A stretch of 64,000 bases of DNA, taken from positions 1,922,001 through 1,986,000 of the forward strand of contig JAFEKR010000008.1 of assembly GCA_019022495.1 (NCBI GenBank), written 5' to 3'. Positions 33,243 to 44,849 of the stretch are shown in pieces. The DNA comes from Epichloe hybrida. Its lineage: Eukaryota; Ascomycota; Sordariomycetes; Hypocreales; Clavicipitaceae. The first letter of the stretch is position 1. Each line of letters starts with the position of its first letter. The notes below the pieces were generated by a model, which worked only from the letters and a program-made list of their open reading frames with translations, was not told the DNA's origin and searched no databases. Both the position numbers and the translations under genes were made by a program.

Positions 33243-33611
33243 GGGTGCTGGACAGATGACTCTTTACCGAGAGATGGGAGTTTGTGGGAGTTGGCAACGG
33301 GATATACATGTGCAAAAGAAGACTTTGCGTTCTGCTGATGGCCGTGACACAATGACAATTACACAATGACAATTACACAATGACAATTACACAATGACAA
33401 TTACACAATTTTAACAAAGCGTTGAGCTCGAACCAGCAGCAGCTCTGGACATGTGGGGCAGCCAGGTCGGTCTACTAATAACGGCGACGTAATCGTAATC
33501 GTCATTCATTAGTCTTTGTTGGGGGCGTCCAACTTCATCCAGGACGCCATTTCGAGGCCTTTCGACATTTCTCTGTCAAGCTTGATCGGAAAGCTCTTCC
33601 TTCTCTTCACA
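33243..33611. promoter_or_regulatory. divergent promoter with 14-bp tandem repeat
   Basis: Head-to-head spacer between the MoaB/Mog-type gene and the GMF gene. It contains four perfect copies of a 14-bp unit (ACACAATGACAATT) at 33347-33402 plus a partial fifth to 33410. Effect on transcription is unknown. Confidence 0.6.
33347..33410. repeat. 14-bp tandem repeat, 4.5 copies
   Basis: Four exact consecutive copies of ACACAATGACAATT followed by ACACAATT. The lack of divergence suggests recent expansion. Confidence 0.95.
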
Positions 33612-34320
33612 ATGGTACGGTTTCGTGTTCCGCGCCCCCTTCCCGCCCAATATCTGTGAGTAGCGCAAATATGTGCTGATGCTTGTCTCCGACCCAAACT
33701 AGGCCTCTGAATCGAGGCTATACACATTCTCCGGCGAGACGAAAGAGCAGCTTCGCAAGTTCCGCCTAACTACCTCCAGAGCGAAAGATCCCCAGGCCGT
33801 TATTTGTGCGCCGGTTCCCCCTTCCCGATCTATCCCTCGCACTTGCGCCCCGTTCCTAACCACGTTGGCCCCCGTCTAGACATGATTGATAAGAACACGC
33901 ACGAGATTCGACAGGCCCTCGATGACTACGACGAAGCGCGAGTATACAAGTCCCTCGAAGAAGTTGGCGAGGACTTGCCGGATCATTCACCACGATTCGT
34001 CTTGCTGAGCTACCCTCTGACCACCGTACGTTTTTCTTTTGTTTCCACCTCTTGTCGCCCTCCCTGTGTACAACTACTCCATGTAATCAATTCGTGTGTA
34101 AAAGCTGATCTTTTGATCGGGTAACTATAAGTCGGACGGACGATTGTCAGTGCCGTACGTGCTGCTATACTATCTCCCCATAACTTGTAACGCTGAGGTG
34201 AGGATGCTGTATGCTGGCGCAAAGGAGCTGATGCGGAGTACGAGTGAGGCCGGCAGCGTGATTGACGTTGAATCCGTGGATGATCTGGAAGATATCCCCG
34301 AGAAGCTGGCTAAAAAATAG
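33612..34320 (+). CDS. GMF/AIM7-type cofilin-homology protein (Arp2/3 debranching)
   Basis: Glia-maturation-factor family: an ADF/cofilin-fold protein that binds the Arp2/3 complex and promotes actin branch disassembly. Exons 33612-33614, 33703-33805, 33880-34025 and 34132-34320 give 146 residues, the usual GMF length. The first coding exon is just the ATG, followed at once by a GTACGG donor; the second exon begins ASESRLYTFSGETKEQLRKF. Conserved blocks are IDKNTHEIR, PRFVLLSYPL, DGRLSVPYVLLYYLP and MLYAGAKELM. The C-terminus is acidic. It converges on NBP35, with only 137 bp between the stops. Confidence 0.93.
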
Positions 34321-34457
34321 AGGCACTGTGGGGAGGATGCAGGGTGCAGGATCAATGATCCACGCGAATACCCCAGATAACATGGCATATGTGATGTTTT
34401 CTTTTCAAAGTAGAGCATTTCAACTTGGGTATATATATACTATGCATTAATCATAGT

Positions 34458-35486
34458 CTAGCCTTCGGGCAGAACTGTTTTGGCGTCCAACCCAAGCTGT
34501 CCCGCCACATTCTTCACCACCTCCTTGAACGCCAGACAGGCTGGGCTGTCTGGGAACGAATCAAAGTAACTCTCTCCGTAATCACAGGCCATCCGTATCC
34601 TCGGGTCCAAAGGGACCGCGCCAAGGAACGGAATTCCCATCTCATCGGCCAATCCCTTCCCACCGCCGGTCGTAGCTCTGAATATTTGAATCTCACCTTT
34701 GCACTTGGGGCACACAAAGCCACTCATGTTCTCTGCCAACCCGATGATCCTGATTCCCGCTTTGCGACAGAAATCCATCTCCTTGCGCACGTCGAGTAGC
34801 GAAACCTCCTGTGGCGTGGTGATCACCACGGCGCCATCAATCCCGCTCTCCTTCAGGAACGAGTTCACGCTCAGATGCTCATCACTCGTACCAGGGGGCG
34901 TGTCGACCAGCAGGAAATCCAGGTCGCCCCATTCCACGTCCTTGAGGAACTGTTTTATCAGCCCGTTCTTCTTGGGGCCTCTCCAAATGACGGCATCGTC
35001 CCGATTCGGCAGCATGAACTGGATACTCATCACGCCTAGGTTGTCCATGACCCAGACCGGTGACCAGCCCGAACCGCTGACGTGGATAGCCTCTTCCTCC
35101 ACGCCCATCATCTTGGGTATACTTGGCCCGCAGATATCTGTATCCATTATGCCGACGTTGTTGTCCGGGTTGGTGGCAAAGGCATGCGCCAGCAGCGTTG
35201 TGAATGTGCTTTTGCCCACGCCGCCCTTGCCACTCAACACGAGAATCTTGTGCTTGACATTCGCCAGCCGTGCCGAGATGAGAGGGATGTCCGGATCGGG
35301 TCCCTTGGGAGCAGATGCGCATATGGCTTGGTTGGGGCAGCCGGCGCAAGAGTCTGCTTGCCCAGCCTGCTGCGATTCAGGGCCCGGACAGTGCTCTGGC
35401 TCTGGGGCAACGAGCTGGGGCTTTTGTTTGACCGGGTTGGCGAGGACGTCTGCTACCGGCTCTGGCTCTTCGAGTGACGGAGCCAT
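34458..35486 (-). CDS. NBP35: cytosolic Fe-S cluster assembly factor NBP35
   Basis: P-loop NTPase scaffold of the cytosolic iron-sulfur assembly (CIA) pathway; with Cfd1 it builds and transfers 4Fe-4S clusters to cytosolic and nuclear proteins. One uninterrupted exon of 342 residues. The N-terminal ferredoxin-like motif is CX13CX2CX5C (CPGPE...[11 protein letters not shown]), which separates NBP35 from Cfd1. The deviant Walker A is [11 protein letters not shown], the switch region includes [14 protein letters not shown] and [13 protein letters not shown], and the C-terminal bridging cysteines are VCPKC. I chose the ATG at 35486 because it gives the standard [10 protein letters not shown] start; the frame stays open upstream but without an ATG that fits better. 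Confidence 0.97.
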   Translation of the reverse strand: MAPSLEEPEPVADVLANPVKQKPQLVAPEPEHCPGPESQQAGQADSCAGCPNQAICASAPKGPDPDIPLISARLANVKHKILVLSGKGGVGKSTFTTLLAHAFATNPDNNVGIMDTDICGPSIPKMMGVEEEAIHVSGSGWSPVWVMDNLGVMSIQFMLPNRDDAVIWRGPKKNGLIKQFLKDVEWGDLDFLLVDTPPGTSDEHLSVNSFLKESGIDGAVVITTPQEVSLLDVRKEMDFCRKAGIRIIGLAENMSGFVCPKCKGEIQIFRATTGGGKGLADEMGIPFLGAVPLDPRIRMACDYGESYFDSFPDSPACLAFKEVVKNVAGQLGLDAKTVLPEG

Positions 35487-35947
35487 GGCGCCAAGATTCT
35501 GTTGTCTCGTGTTGGAGGGAGGTGAGGGTGATGGGTGAGAATGTGGATGGTAAGGAGCGAGAGAACGTGGCGATTCCTGTTGTCGGGTTTGGCTTAATAA
35601 TGCTTGTTTTACGTATTGAGCAATTCGCGGCTGCGTATTCGTCATTGAATTGGCAACTAATTTTTTTTTTGTTCTCGAACACAATCAGATGAAGAATGAC
35701 AATCTACTATTTCTTTAATTGAGCAGCTGGATGCAAGACGGTGCACAATGAATGAGTTTGTCTAAATGCTGCGCTCTGCAGGGTATACAATTTTCTTTTT
35801 CGCAAAGAAGACTCTGCATACACACACAACTAATTACATTTTGATCTGTGACAGCTGATTGCTAATAAAGATAAAGAAATTTTATTAAGAAAGGAACAAA
35901 CGACCAACAACGAACAACAAAAAGGTACTGTAGATTGGACAAAAAAA
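35487..35947. other. NBP35 leader/promoter and AT-rich spacer
   Basis: AT-rich sequence between NBP35 and the tRNA gene, with a T-run at about 35661-35670. It carries no supported gene. Confidence 0.5.
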
Positions 35948-36018
35948 GGTTCCAGGGGGAGTCGAACCCTCGCTGGCGGAATCAGAATCCGCAGTCATAA
36001 CTGTTAGACCATGGAACC
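35948..36018 (-). tRNA. tRNA-Gln (anticodon CTG)
   Basis: A 71-nt cloverleaf reads on the minus strand. The acceptor stem is GGTTCCA/TGGAACC, a 3-bp D stem GTC/GAC follows, then the anticodon stem GCGGA/TCCGC with loop TTCTGAT (anticodon CTG), and a T arm with loop TTCGACT. No intron. Seven T residues follow directly on the transcribed strand, a classic Pol III terminator. The T stem (GAGGG/CCCCC) has one A-C mismatch. Confidence 0.93.
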
Positions 36019-36223
36019 CCCTGAAGTGGTGGACCACTTCCCATGGATGGATGGGACGCCTCCATTTTGACACTATACGACTTTCTGTCATTCTGGCACG
36101 CAAAGTTGGCGGGGCCCTGCTTATCACATATCAACCCACCTAAATTTTTCTTCTCTTTTAGACGGGAGTTTACGACAAAGCGGCGCACAATATTGGTTCA
36201 CATTGACGCGTATCACCTTGAAA

Positions 36224-37255
36224 ATGACAGAAGCTACTGTTCAGAGCCTACGGGAGAGTCTTTGCTCCGAATCGACCCCTCTGCCCGTCCGTTTTCGAGC
36301 CCTGTTTTCGTTGAAACATGTTGCGACAACCGGAGACCCTGCGACGGCGATTGCTGCCATCGAGGCTATTGCTGCTGGATTTGCGTCGCCTTCAGCACTC
36401 TTGAAACACGAGTTGGCATACTGTCTCGGACAAACGAAGAACGAAGCTGCCGTCAATCCCCTGAGAGATGTGCTCTCGGATTTGAATGAAGATCCCATGT
36501 GTCGCCATGAGGCTGCTGAGGCTCTTGGCGCGCTGGGCAATTCTGAGAACTTGGAGATATTGAAGTACTTCCGCGACCGTGAAGGCGAGGAAGTTGTTGT
36601 TACAGAAACTTGTGAAATCGCGATCGATCGTATAGAATGGGAAAGTTCGCAAGAGCGTCAGCAAGAAAAATTACGGCAGAGGTTGGTATATGTTCATCAG
36701 TTTGTCTTGTCGTCTATATCGAGTACACTAATAGCAACATTCAGTGACTTTGCTTCAATCGATCCTGCGCCACCTTTGCCCGATTCCGGCAACACCGTCG
36801 AAGACCTTGGCAAGACTCTTATGGATACCACCCAGCCTTTGTTCATGCGATATCGTGCCATGTTCGCCTTGCGCGATCTCGCCTCACCGCCTGACTGCCC
36901 TACTGCGGTTCCAGCGGTCCTCGCTTTGGCCAAGGGCTTCGCCGACTCTTCTGCTCTTTTTCGCCACGAGATAGCCTTTGTTTTTGGCCAGCTGTCACAT
37001 CCAGCTTCCATTCCTGCTCTTACTGGGGCTTTGAGTAACGTCGAAGAGGCCAGTATGGTCCGCCACGAGGCTGCTGAAGCACTTGGCAGTCTTGGAGAGG
37101 AAGAGGGCGTCGAAGAAGTTCTCAAGCGTTTCCTTCACGACAAAGAGAACGTCGTCCGGGAGAGTGTGATTGTAGCGCTGGATATGGCGGAATATGAACA
37201 AAGTGGTAACGCCGAATATGCATTGATACCGGAAGCTGCTAGTGCTTCGGCGTAA
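36224..37255 (+). CDS. LIA1: deoxyhypusine hydroxylase
   Basis: Di-iron HEAT-repeat monooxygenase that converts deoxyhypusine to hypusine on eIF5A in the cytoplasm. Exons 36224-36681 and 36745-37255 give 322 residues. The two four-repeat halves each carry a pair of metal-binding His-Glu motifs: LLKHELAYCLGQ, CRHEAAEALGAL, LFRHEIAFVFGQ and VRHEAAEALGSL. All four are intact. The 63-bp intron has a GTTGGT donor, is a multiple of three and contains no stop, so an unspliced message would simply add 21 residues. An in-frame ATG seven codons upstream (36203) is an alternative start. It lies just downstream of the tRNA gene. Confidence 0.95.
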   Translation: MTEATVQSLRESLCSESTPLPVRFRALFSLKHVATTGDPATAIAAIEAIAAGFASPSALLKHELAYCLGQTKNEAAVNPLRDVLSDLNEDPMCRHEAAEALGALGNSENLEILKYFRDREGEEVVVTETCEIAIDRIEWESSQERQQEKLRQRLVYVHQFVLSSISSTLIATFSDFASIDPAPPLPDSGNTVEDLGKTLMDTTQPLFMRYRAMFALRDLASPPDCPTAVPAVLALAKGFADSSALFRHEIAFVFGQLSHPASIPALTGALSNVEEASMVRHEAAEALGSLGEEEGVEEVLKRFLHDKENVVRESVIVALDMAEYEQSGNAEYALIPEAASASA

Positions 37256-37317
37256 GAAAAGAAAATTTCTCTAACATCACAATTGAATCGCCCGCATTGA
37301 TGGCATCCCGATTCTGT

Positions 37318-37822
37318 TCAATTATTATCTTGCCATCTAATCAAATTAAAGAAGTTAGTGAAACTACAGAGATATGGCGTTGGGAAGCAGCTGGGGGCAA
37401 CTAACGAATAGCCACACTCGCAATTATAAATGATTGTTGAGCCTTCATCGGCACCACGAAGCTGCACGTTGGAGTATTTGACTTCCTCCCGACCACAGGT
37501 GGGGCATCGTTCTTGCGCAACACTTTCGGTTTGTACATTGTGTCTTTCAACACGTTGTACAGTCGACTGTAGTTTTTGTCGGAGGGCGGAAGGGAAATCC
37601 GAGGGCTTTGATTTCGTCAAAACAACGTTCGATCCAGTATCTATGTGAGGGAGGGTTAATTAGCGGCAGTCGGGGAACATAAACCGCGATTCGCTATTGT
37701 CGCAAACCTTTGTTCCAGGCACCGCAGCATTCACACTTCAGGGAATTCTTTTCCGTGCCTTTGGTGGCAGGGAGAAGGTTACCGCAATCTTTGCAGAAGA
37801 CGAGAGACCCAATTGCAGCCAT
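37318..37822 (-). CDS. RPA12: DNA-directed RNA polymerase I subunit RPA12
   Basis: Small zinc-ribbon subunit of RNA polymerase I, needed for RNA cleavage, proofreading and termination in the nucleolus. Exons 37822-37708, 37640-37406 and 37336-37318 give 122 residues, matching the usual 120-125. The N-terminal ribbon is VFCKDCGNLL with CECCG. The C-terminal TFIIS-like ribbon is ERCPTCGREEVKY with the catalytic QLRGADEGSTIIYNCECGYSW and end WQDNN. The last exon is only 19 nt. The 69-bp last intron is free of stops and in frame, so a naive open frame reads straight through it. Confidence 0.93.
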
Positions 37823-38373
37823 CTCTTATTCGTAATTGCGTATATCAGGTGAGCGTGGTCGAACTCGAGCTGGAGACGCTGCAGATTTGACTCGAGAGAA
37901 TTTTGGCTTGTCGCATTCTCCATTTCTACATTTCTACACTGGCAAGCTTATCATAACATTTTCTTGCGCACGGATAAACTGATTAAGCAAGGGACAGACC
38001 AGGGGGCGACAGGAAAAAGTTCTGATTGGCCAGATGTGATCGGTCGTGGGCCCATGCCATCCACCGGCTAGGCAAGCAGGTTGCCTGGACGTCCCGTCGT
38101 CGCAACTCCAGCCCATCGAAAGCCTCTTCTTGCGTCCTCAATCGCTGTCCATGAACCTCTCATAGCTATTGCTTCCCTGCGCAGTAAATGTTTTCCTGAT
38201 TGACGGAGGCTTCCTAGCGCTTTGGTCGGCTTTGCGCCACTGGTTTCTGTTGCTGGCGTCGCAGTTGTCTAGCCTATTGTCTCCCACGGTTGTGCCTTCC
38301 TAATGCGACGAAACCGGACGGCACTTGCTCTTGACCATGCCTCACTGGTTCCCCTATTGTAACAACCTACAAT
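37823..38373. promoter_or_regulatory. divergent RPA12/SCC2 promoter region
   Basis: 551-bp head-to-head spacer that must contain both promoters. No TATA box or repeat stands out. No gene. Confidence 0.5.
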
Positions 38374-41300
38374 ATGGCAGACATGGCTCCGTACAATGCA
38401 AAAGGGCCCAGGAATGGGGTTGAAACGCGGCAAACTTCCGGAGCACCGAACAATAATCTCGCGCGACCGTTCACCCTACAGGAGTCATTGCCCTATTCAC
38501 CACAAACCTCTACAGCACCCTTTCTACCTGGTAAGGAATTTTTTTGGTCTTGAAACTCCGGGCGATGGAAGCAACCCAATTTCAACTTCGCTGACAGAAA
38601 CGGCCCAGACATCATTCCAGACCCTAATGTCGGCTCTGGGTCACCGGCTTTGGGTATCGGAGATTTATACCCCACGCAAGACTTTGATAAAGTGAATTAC
38701 GAGGCAGCAAACTCACCAAACGGGCTTAAGAATCTAAAACAAACCGTCGATCATGTACTGCACGATCTGAAACCATCGAAAAGGACTCAATAGTTGGTGC
38801 AACCTCATGCGTTTACGTGCTAGTCGGCATTCTAACGTCTCGTTAGTAAATTTCCATCCGTGCCTCAAGGGAGACCGCTGAGTTCATCATCGAGCCGGCG
38901 CAAAAGTACATCCGAAAATCTGTCACCTCTTGCGAAAGCCGTATACGAGAGAGTGGGTAGCTTCTTCAAGGCAACAAAACCAAATACTTCCAGCCCCAAA
39001 GTCGTAAACGGAGATTCAGAGCGATCAAGCAACCCCGCGTGTCACCAGACACCGACAACTCCTTCTGTGCCAAAGCCTCCCGTTCCGATCAGCAATGGAC
39101 ATTTGCATCCGAGGATAGAAGTGGCTATACCTTCGAAACCTTTCGACCGTTCGTCCTACAACGAAATTCCAGAATTCGACCAGTCCGACCAGCAGAATAC
39201 TGTCACTCCATCAGACCAATTAGTCTTTGAGGCTCGACAATATACCCGAGCCCAGTTGGCAACGCAAGATTCTATCGCTGTCAAGAACCCGGATTTCCGA
39301 ATCGAACTGCCCGGGGCTGGACTCAATGCTGGCGATTATATTGAGTACTCGGTTGCTCCAGACGCCCCAGAAAACCTGTCAGTCAGAAGGGAAGAAAGGG
39401 AAGCGTTTGGAGAAAACCAAGGTGTCATCGGAACAAGTCTTGATCAACGTCAACGTGGCGAGGCGGCGATTGATGCTCTAGAAAAACTGATGCGTTCTGT
39501 ATTTTCTGCCGCGGGCAGTGCCTTGGCTATGGAACCTGGGCTGGACCATGTCATTACGATAACGAATGACCAGGAAGCTGCAATGACGGCTGCAACGCAG
39601 CAGAAGATGCACACTGCACTTCAGAAAGTCATCAGCCTGAAAAGCTTTGATTCTGTTCCTTTGGAAAACCTTCTTAGGGTGATGAAACTCAGTGAAGCCA
39701 GCCTGAAACAAGCGGATGGTCTTGATATTCGTGTGGACGAGAGCTGGGATGAGACAGCTGTTCAAGTCTGGGTCCAGCAGCTGAATGAAGTGGAGACTGC
39801 CTTGAAATCTGCGCGAACATGCCTCAGAATACTATCTGGCTGCCGCGAAGACAAGCAGCTGTACTCTGAAAGCATTATCACCAAGTGCGTCAACATATTC
39901 AAGGCTGTGACCGAAGACGTCGTGATGCCTTTGGTCGAGCTCCGGAATTCGGGTGCCCCCGGAAGCCTTTTCAAGCTCATACAGAAGCACAAGAAAACGA
40001 TTGCCTCAGTCTTCGTATGCTGCCAGAAGTTGTCGGTGCTTCTGGCCGAGCTCATCACAAAAATCGAGTTATCTGAGTCCGTCATCAACACGCTTGAATT
40101 CACGGCTTCAAGGTTGATATTCGTGGAGAATGCGTATCTCGAAAAGGACTCAGCGATCGGTTTGCAGAAATTTGATGGCATTCGCTCCGTTGCCATGGAT
40201 ATGCTGTGTCAGATTTTCCTGATTAAGCCTGAACAACGACAAGGAATCATTGACGACATTTTGACTTCATTGGAGAAGTTACCAGTTGGGAAGCTTAGCT
40301 CCAGACAGTTCAAGCTAGCTGATGGAGGCAGTATCCAGCCTATATCAGCTCTGATAATGCGGCTCGTTCAAGCTAGCTCTGGGCGAGTTGGGAGCGGGGA
40401 TGCCTCTGGCAAAATCTCCAACATCCATGCTTTGAATACAGATGAACTTGGAGAGGATGAGCAAGACGAGCGACAACTGCCACGAGCTCAGGTGAGCGCC
40501 ACTGTCGTGAGCGAGGAACAGGGCGCACAGCAACCAGATGTGGCAATCCAAGAATTGGAAGCTCTCGCAGCTCCTTTGAATGATACTGCCATGCGTAATG
40601 CATCCTATGTCATCAACTTCATCGTGAAGCGTGCAATGGGTTCCACGAAATCAGGAGACACACCGTATCGCAATCTGCTGGATCTTTTTGTGGATGACTT
40701 CACGACTTGTCTTTATCTACCCGACTGGCCGTCAGCCGAGTTGTTGCTACGATTGCTGATGGTAATGATGGTGCAGTTGTTTGAAGCACCGAAGACCGCA
40801 GCTCCCGCGAAAAACATGGCTTTGGAGCTCCTAGGAACGATGAGTGCCGCTATTTCCCGTCTTCGTTCTCACATTAAGAAAACCGCCAGCACTTTTGAAA
40901 ACAGTGATGCCGGTGAATATGCGCAGTACCTTTCGGATCTTGCCACTCATTGTCTCGAGCAAAGGTGTCCCATGGAGCACATCGTTGCCTGGTCGGGACC
41001 ATATCGAGGTGCTCTCGAGTATCTACAGGAAAAAAGCTCCGATGACCCGCATATATCCAGTTCCGTGACCTTTCTGGTCCTAGATTGGGCGACCAGAGTC
41101 CACACAACTTACGATAACGCCCAGGGGGAGGACTCTGAGCGGAAAAAGGAGCTCGGACGCTCAGCGTATCGTTTGCGAATGATGATGGAGGATCGAACCT
41201 GGCTTTCGAGTGAATACACGTTCAAAGTCATTCCGGCAAACGTGGCCAAATTTGCCTTCTCAATAATTCTGCTGCGGTCCACCTTTTGCGAATCATTTGG

Positions 41301-44079
41301 CAAAATTCTCAACATTCTTCTAGGCTCTATGGCCAGCGACCAAGCTACAGTGCGAAGCAAAAGCTTGAAAAGTGTGAACCAGGTACTCGAGACTGATCCA
41401 TCTATCCTAGATGGCGACTCAAGTGTTATTCAGCTCATCCTCGACTGTGCCAGTGACTCGTCTACCCAAGTCAGAGATTCAGCGCTTGGGTTATTGGGTA
41501 GCTGCATTAGCATGCGGCCCGTCTTGGAACCATCGCTGATGCCCAAGATCATAGACCGGTTCCAGGACGCCGGAGTTGGCGTGCGAAAGCGAGCAATGAA
41601 GCTGGCTCGTGACATCTATTTGCGGAACCGGAGTAAAGTCTTACGGAGTGCCATTGCGAATGGTCTCTTGCGTCGAGTTCAAGATCCGGACGAAGGTGTA
41701 CGCGATCTAGCTCGGCAAATGATTGAAGAGGTTTGGTTTGCACCATTTTATGCCCACGAGAACACTGCTAGCTTCGAAACCTCTCTTTCCGAACATGTTG
41801 CACTGATCATACAGACTGTCAAGGGTGGCACCGTGACAGAGGTTCTGGATAAAGTTTTTCAGACAATTCTCAAGCCTCAAAACAAGCCCCCCGAGGGCCA
41901 AGGCCCATTTGGTGTTTGTTCGCGACTCGTTGGGACCATGTTTGGGTTAATCGACAACCCGGAATCAGAAGATGCCAGTGTGCCTTGTGGCCGTGACGCT
42001 CTTCAAGTGCTTACAATCTTTGCAAAAGCTGACCCGAAGCTGTTCAGTCTGGAGCAGATCAGACTTTTGAAATCGCAACTTGGCAGTTTCACCGGCGCCG
42101 AAGAACTGGCGGCGTTTAGAGCGGTTACCGTTATTTACAAACGGGTATTACCGCAGCTTCCCACCGTTCACAAAGAATTTCTTGCTGAGGTGAGACTGCA
42201 ACTTCTTAAAGGCATCGGGAAAATCTCGTCTCGGGGAGCACTCGATGACTTGATTGCATGTGCACATACCGTTTGTGAGCTGCTCAAAGATTTCGCGCCT
42301 CTGGGCAATCTCGTCGCGTCCAGCTTGATGGCAATCCAGCGACTGACCAAGGCACCGCTCGACGCCAAACGGCTCAATCTCCTCGCTGCATATTCCATTA
42401 TTGTTGGTAGCGTCGGCAAGCATTGTGATCTGGACAAACAGGTTCAAATTTTCAAAGATAAATTCCCCGGCTGGAAAGGTGACTCGGTACCCAAATTAAT
42501 TGTTGACATTCTCTCTCCATTTGCCTCACCTCAACAGTCACTGGAAGCTCGAAAGGCATCCATCGAGGCCATCGGGCTTGTTTGCCAGTCATGGCCTCGC
42601 AACTATGTGTTGGCCAAGGTTTACACTGCTTTCCAACAAGTCTTCCAAGACAAGGTTCCCATTCTGGAAACCATGATTCTGCGCTCTTTTAAAGAATTTC
42701 TCGTTACGGAAGAAAAGAGATCCGAAGCAGCCGCGGAAGATTCCACGAAAGAGGAAAAGAAGGAATTGACTGTTATGGGAGGCACTAATTTTGACGATGT
42801 CGCCAGTGCCACTACGCAGCGGTTTCTCAAAGACATCACTCGGATCGCGTTGTCTAGCCAAGACGATCATGCCTTTTTGGCCATGGAAGTTCTCGGCAGC
42901 ATCAATCGCCAAGGCTTGACGCATCCGAAGGAAACGGGTGTAACCTTGATCACCCTCGAGACGTCTGCTAACAGAAAAATCGCTGAACTAGCATACCTGG
43001 AACACCGATCTCTTCACGAGAAACACGAGACTGTGCTAGAAAGGGAATACGTCAAGGCTGTACAGTCTGCGTACAACTATCAACGTGATGTCGTCAAGGA
43101 TTCACATGGTGCTACCATGGACCCGTTCCAGTCAAAGCTTCATTTGCTGATGGAAGTTTTGAAGATTAGCAAGATGAAGAACCGGCAACGATTCCTGGAA
43201 AAGCTTGTTGGCCAGGTAGATTTTGACCTGGCGAGGCTGAATGCTAAAGAGAACATGCCACATCATGTCGACTTTTCACGCTTCGTTGCAGAAAATCTAG
43301 CCTTTTTCGAATACCAAACTGTGGGAGAGCTTCAGACTACAGTCAACAAGATTGAGAAAATTGTAGCTGGCACAGGAGCTGCGGTTGCCCAAGCAATAGA
43401 ATATGAGCTGTTCAATGTTCGTATGGATCTCGATCAGCCAGAACAATCGGCACCCGCAGTTGCACCGGACGCAGTGACGGCTGTGTCAACAGAAGGAGCA
43501 TCTGTCGAGCCACCAGCCGAGGCATCAGCTTCCACTGCTGCAGCTCCTGTACTGTCAGTGGAACCGCAACGACTACGCCAACTGACTGCTGGATCTATCA
43601 TTCTTCTCTCACTTTGGGAGGTGCGAACACATTTGCGCAGACTTTTCGGTATGGGAACGAATCGCCACGACAATCGTGCCAAAGCCTTGGCCAAGGACCT
43701 AAACAAGATGCCCGTGAAGGTGCAGGGTGTGCACGGCGAGAGAGTTTGGGAAGAGATTGGGTCTCACATGAGCGGGCTGTCCAGCCAGGAAACAATGGCA
43801 CAAAAGTGCAAGGCATTCGTGGAACTGATGAACGTCGACAAGGAGTTCAAAGTGGTGAATGAAGAAGACGAGATGGAGATGGACGGACCGAGCACACCGG
43901 GCGGGGGAGAAGAGGATGACGAGGCTGGTGAGAGAGGCCGCAAAAGAAAAGCGGCCGGGACGCCAGGAGGAAGAAAGAAGAGAGCGCGGTCAAACTCACA
44001 ACAGCCACGCAAAAGAGGACGACCACCCAAACAAAACGCGGATAGTGAAGAAGGAGATGTAGACGGAGACTGGGTTTGA
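38374..44079 (+). CDS. SCC2: cohesin loading factor SCC2/MIS4 (NIPBL family)
   Basis: Large HEAT-repeat protein that with Scc4 loads cohesin onto chromosomes and stimulates its ATPase. Exons 38374-38530, 38609-38792 and 38847-44079 give 1857 residues, in the normal fungal range. The N-terminus (MADMAPYNAKG...) and about 200 following residues are disordered and would contain the Scc4-binding part. The HEAT core is clear, for example TQVRDSALGLLGSCI, VGVRKRAMKLARDIYLRN and DEGVRDLARQMIEEVWF, and a conserved C-terminal Nipped-B region follows. The tail is highly basic with an AT-hook-like RKRGRPPKQ. The second intron uses a GTTGGT donor, inferred because only this junction (RTQ-Y-KFPS) restores the frame. 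The first acceptor was chosen for the same reason. Confidence 0.93.
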
Positions 44080-44640
44080 ATGGAAGAAGACAAAGCAAGC
44101 ACGTTTAACAAGACGATATATGGGGAGATGGGTCATGGACGGTTTATGATGTGCACATGTGGGTGGGTCGATGATGGTGTTCATGACAGGCGATAGTAAC
44201 CATATGAGCCCATTTAAAGAGGATGAGGGAGCGGCGGAGTGGGAGGCGTTGGGCTGCGTTGGGCAGATATGTGCTCTTTTCTCATTTGTTGTTTCTTCCT
44301 TTTCCTCTTCTTCTTCCTTGCTCTTGAAAAGAAGCCATGATGCCTGAGCATGTCGCTCCCACACGGAAACGGGATCGACTGTATACTATTATTACACTTG
44401 AGATGGAATCACTACGGAGTAATCAGCTATATGTTATCAAGAATAAGAGGTACTTTTTGATGCTAGCCCCTGTCTCCCTTGTTTCCAAAACAGTCCAGGG
44501 GGTGTACGGACCGACGGACCGTACATGTAGTGTCCTGTACGGAGTAAAGAGGGTAATACAATACATACGTGAAGACGACTGGAGACGCATGCACATGCGG
44601 GCTGGATGCAAGCCACCAAGGTGAACGTGCAGAGAGCAGT

Positions 44641-44674
44641 GGTTGGTTGGTTGGTTGGTTGGTTGGTTGGTTGG
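44641..44674. repeat. (GGTT)n microsatellite
   Basis: Eight consecutive GGTT units. Confidence 0.97.
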
Positions 44675-44792
44675 CTGACGACTTGATCTCGAAGGATCTC
44701 AAAGGAGGCAGCAGCCACGTGCAACTTGCAAGTTGTGCACCACCACGTTATGTGCCAGCGCTCAAGGGCCTGGCTAGATGTAATTAATATGT

Positions 44793-44849
44793 AGGTTGTG
44801 CCTGGGTTGTGCCTAGGTTGTGCCTAGGTTGTGCCTAGGTTGTGCCTAG
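44793..44849. repeat. 11-bp tandem repeat, five copies
   Basis: Five consecutive copies of AGGTTGTGCCT; the second begins G instead of A, the others match exactly. Confidence 0.95.

Noticed and set aside
38860..44079. SCC2 starting at 38860
   Set aside because: That codon is GTG; two upstream exons restore an ATG at 38374 and conserved N-terminal sequence.
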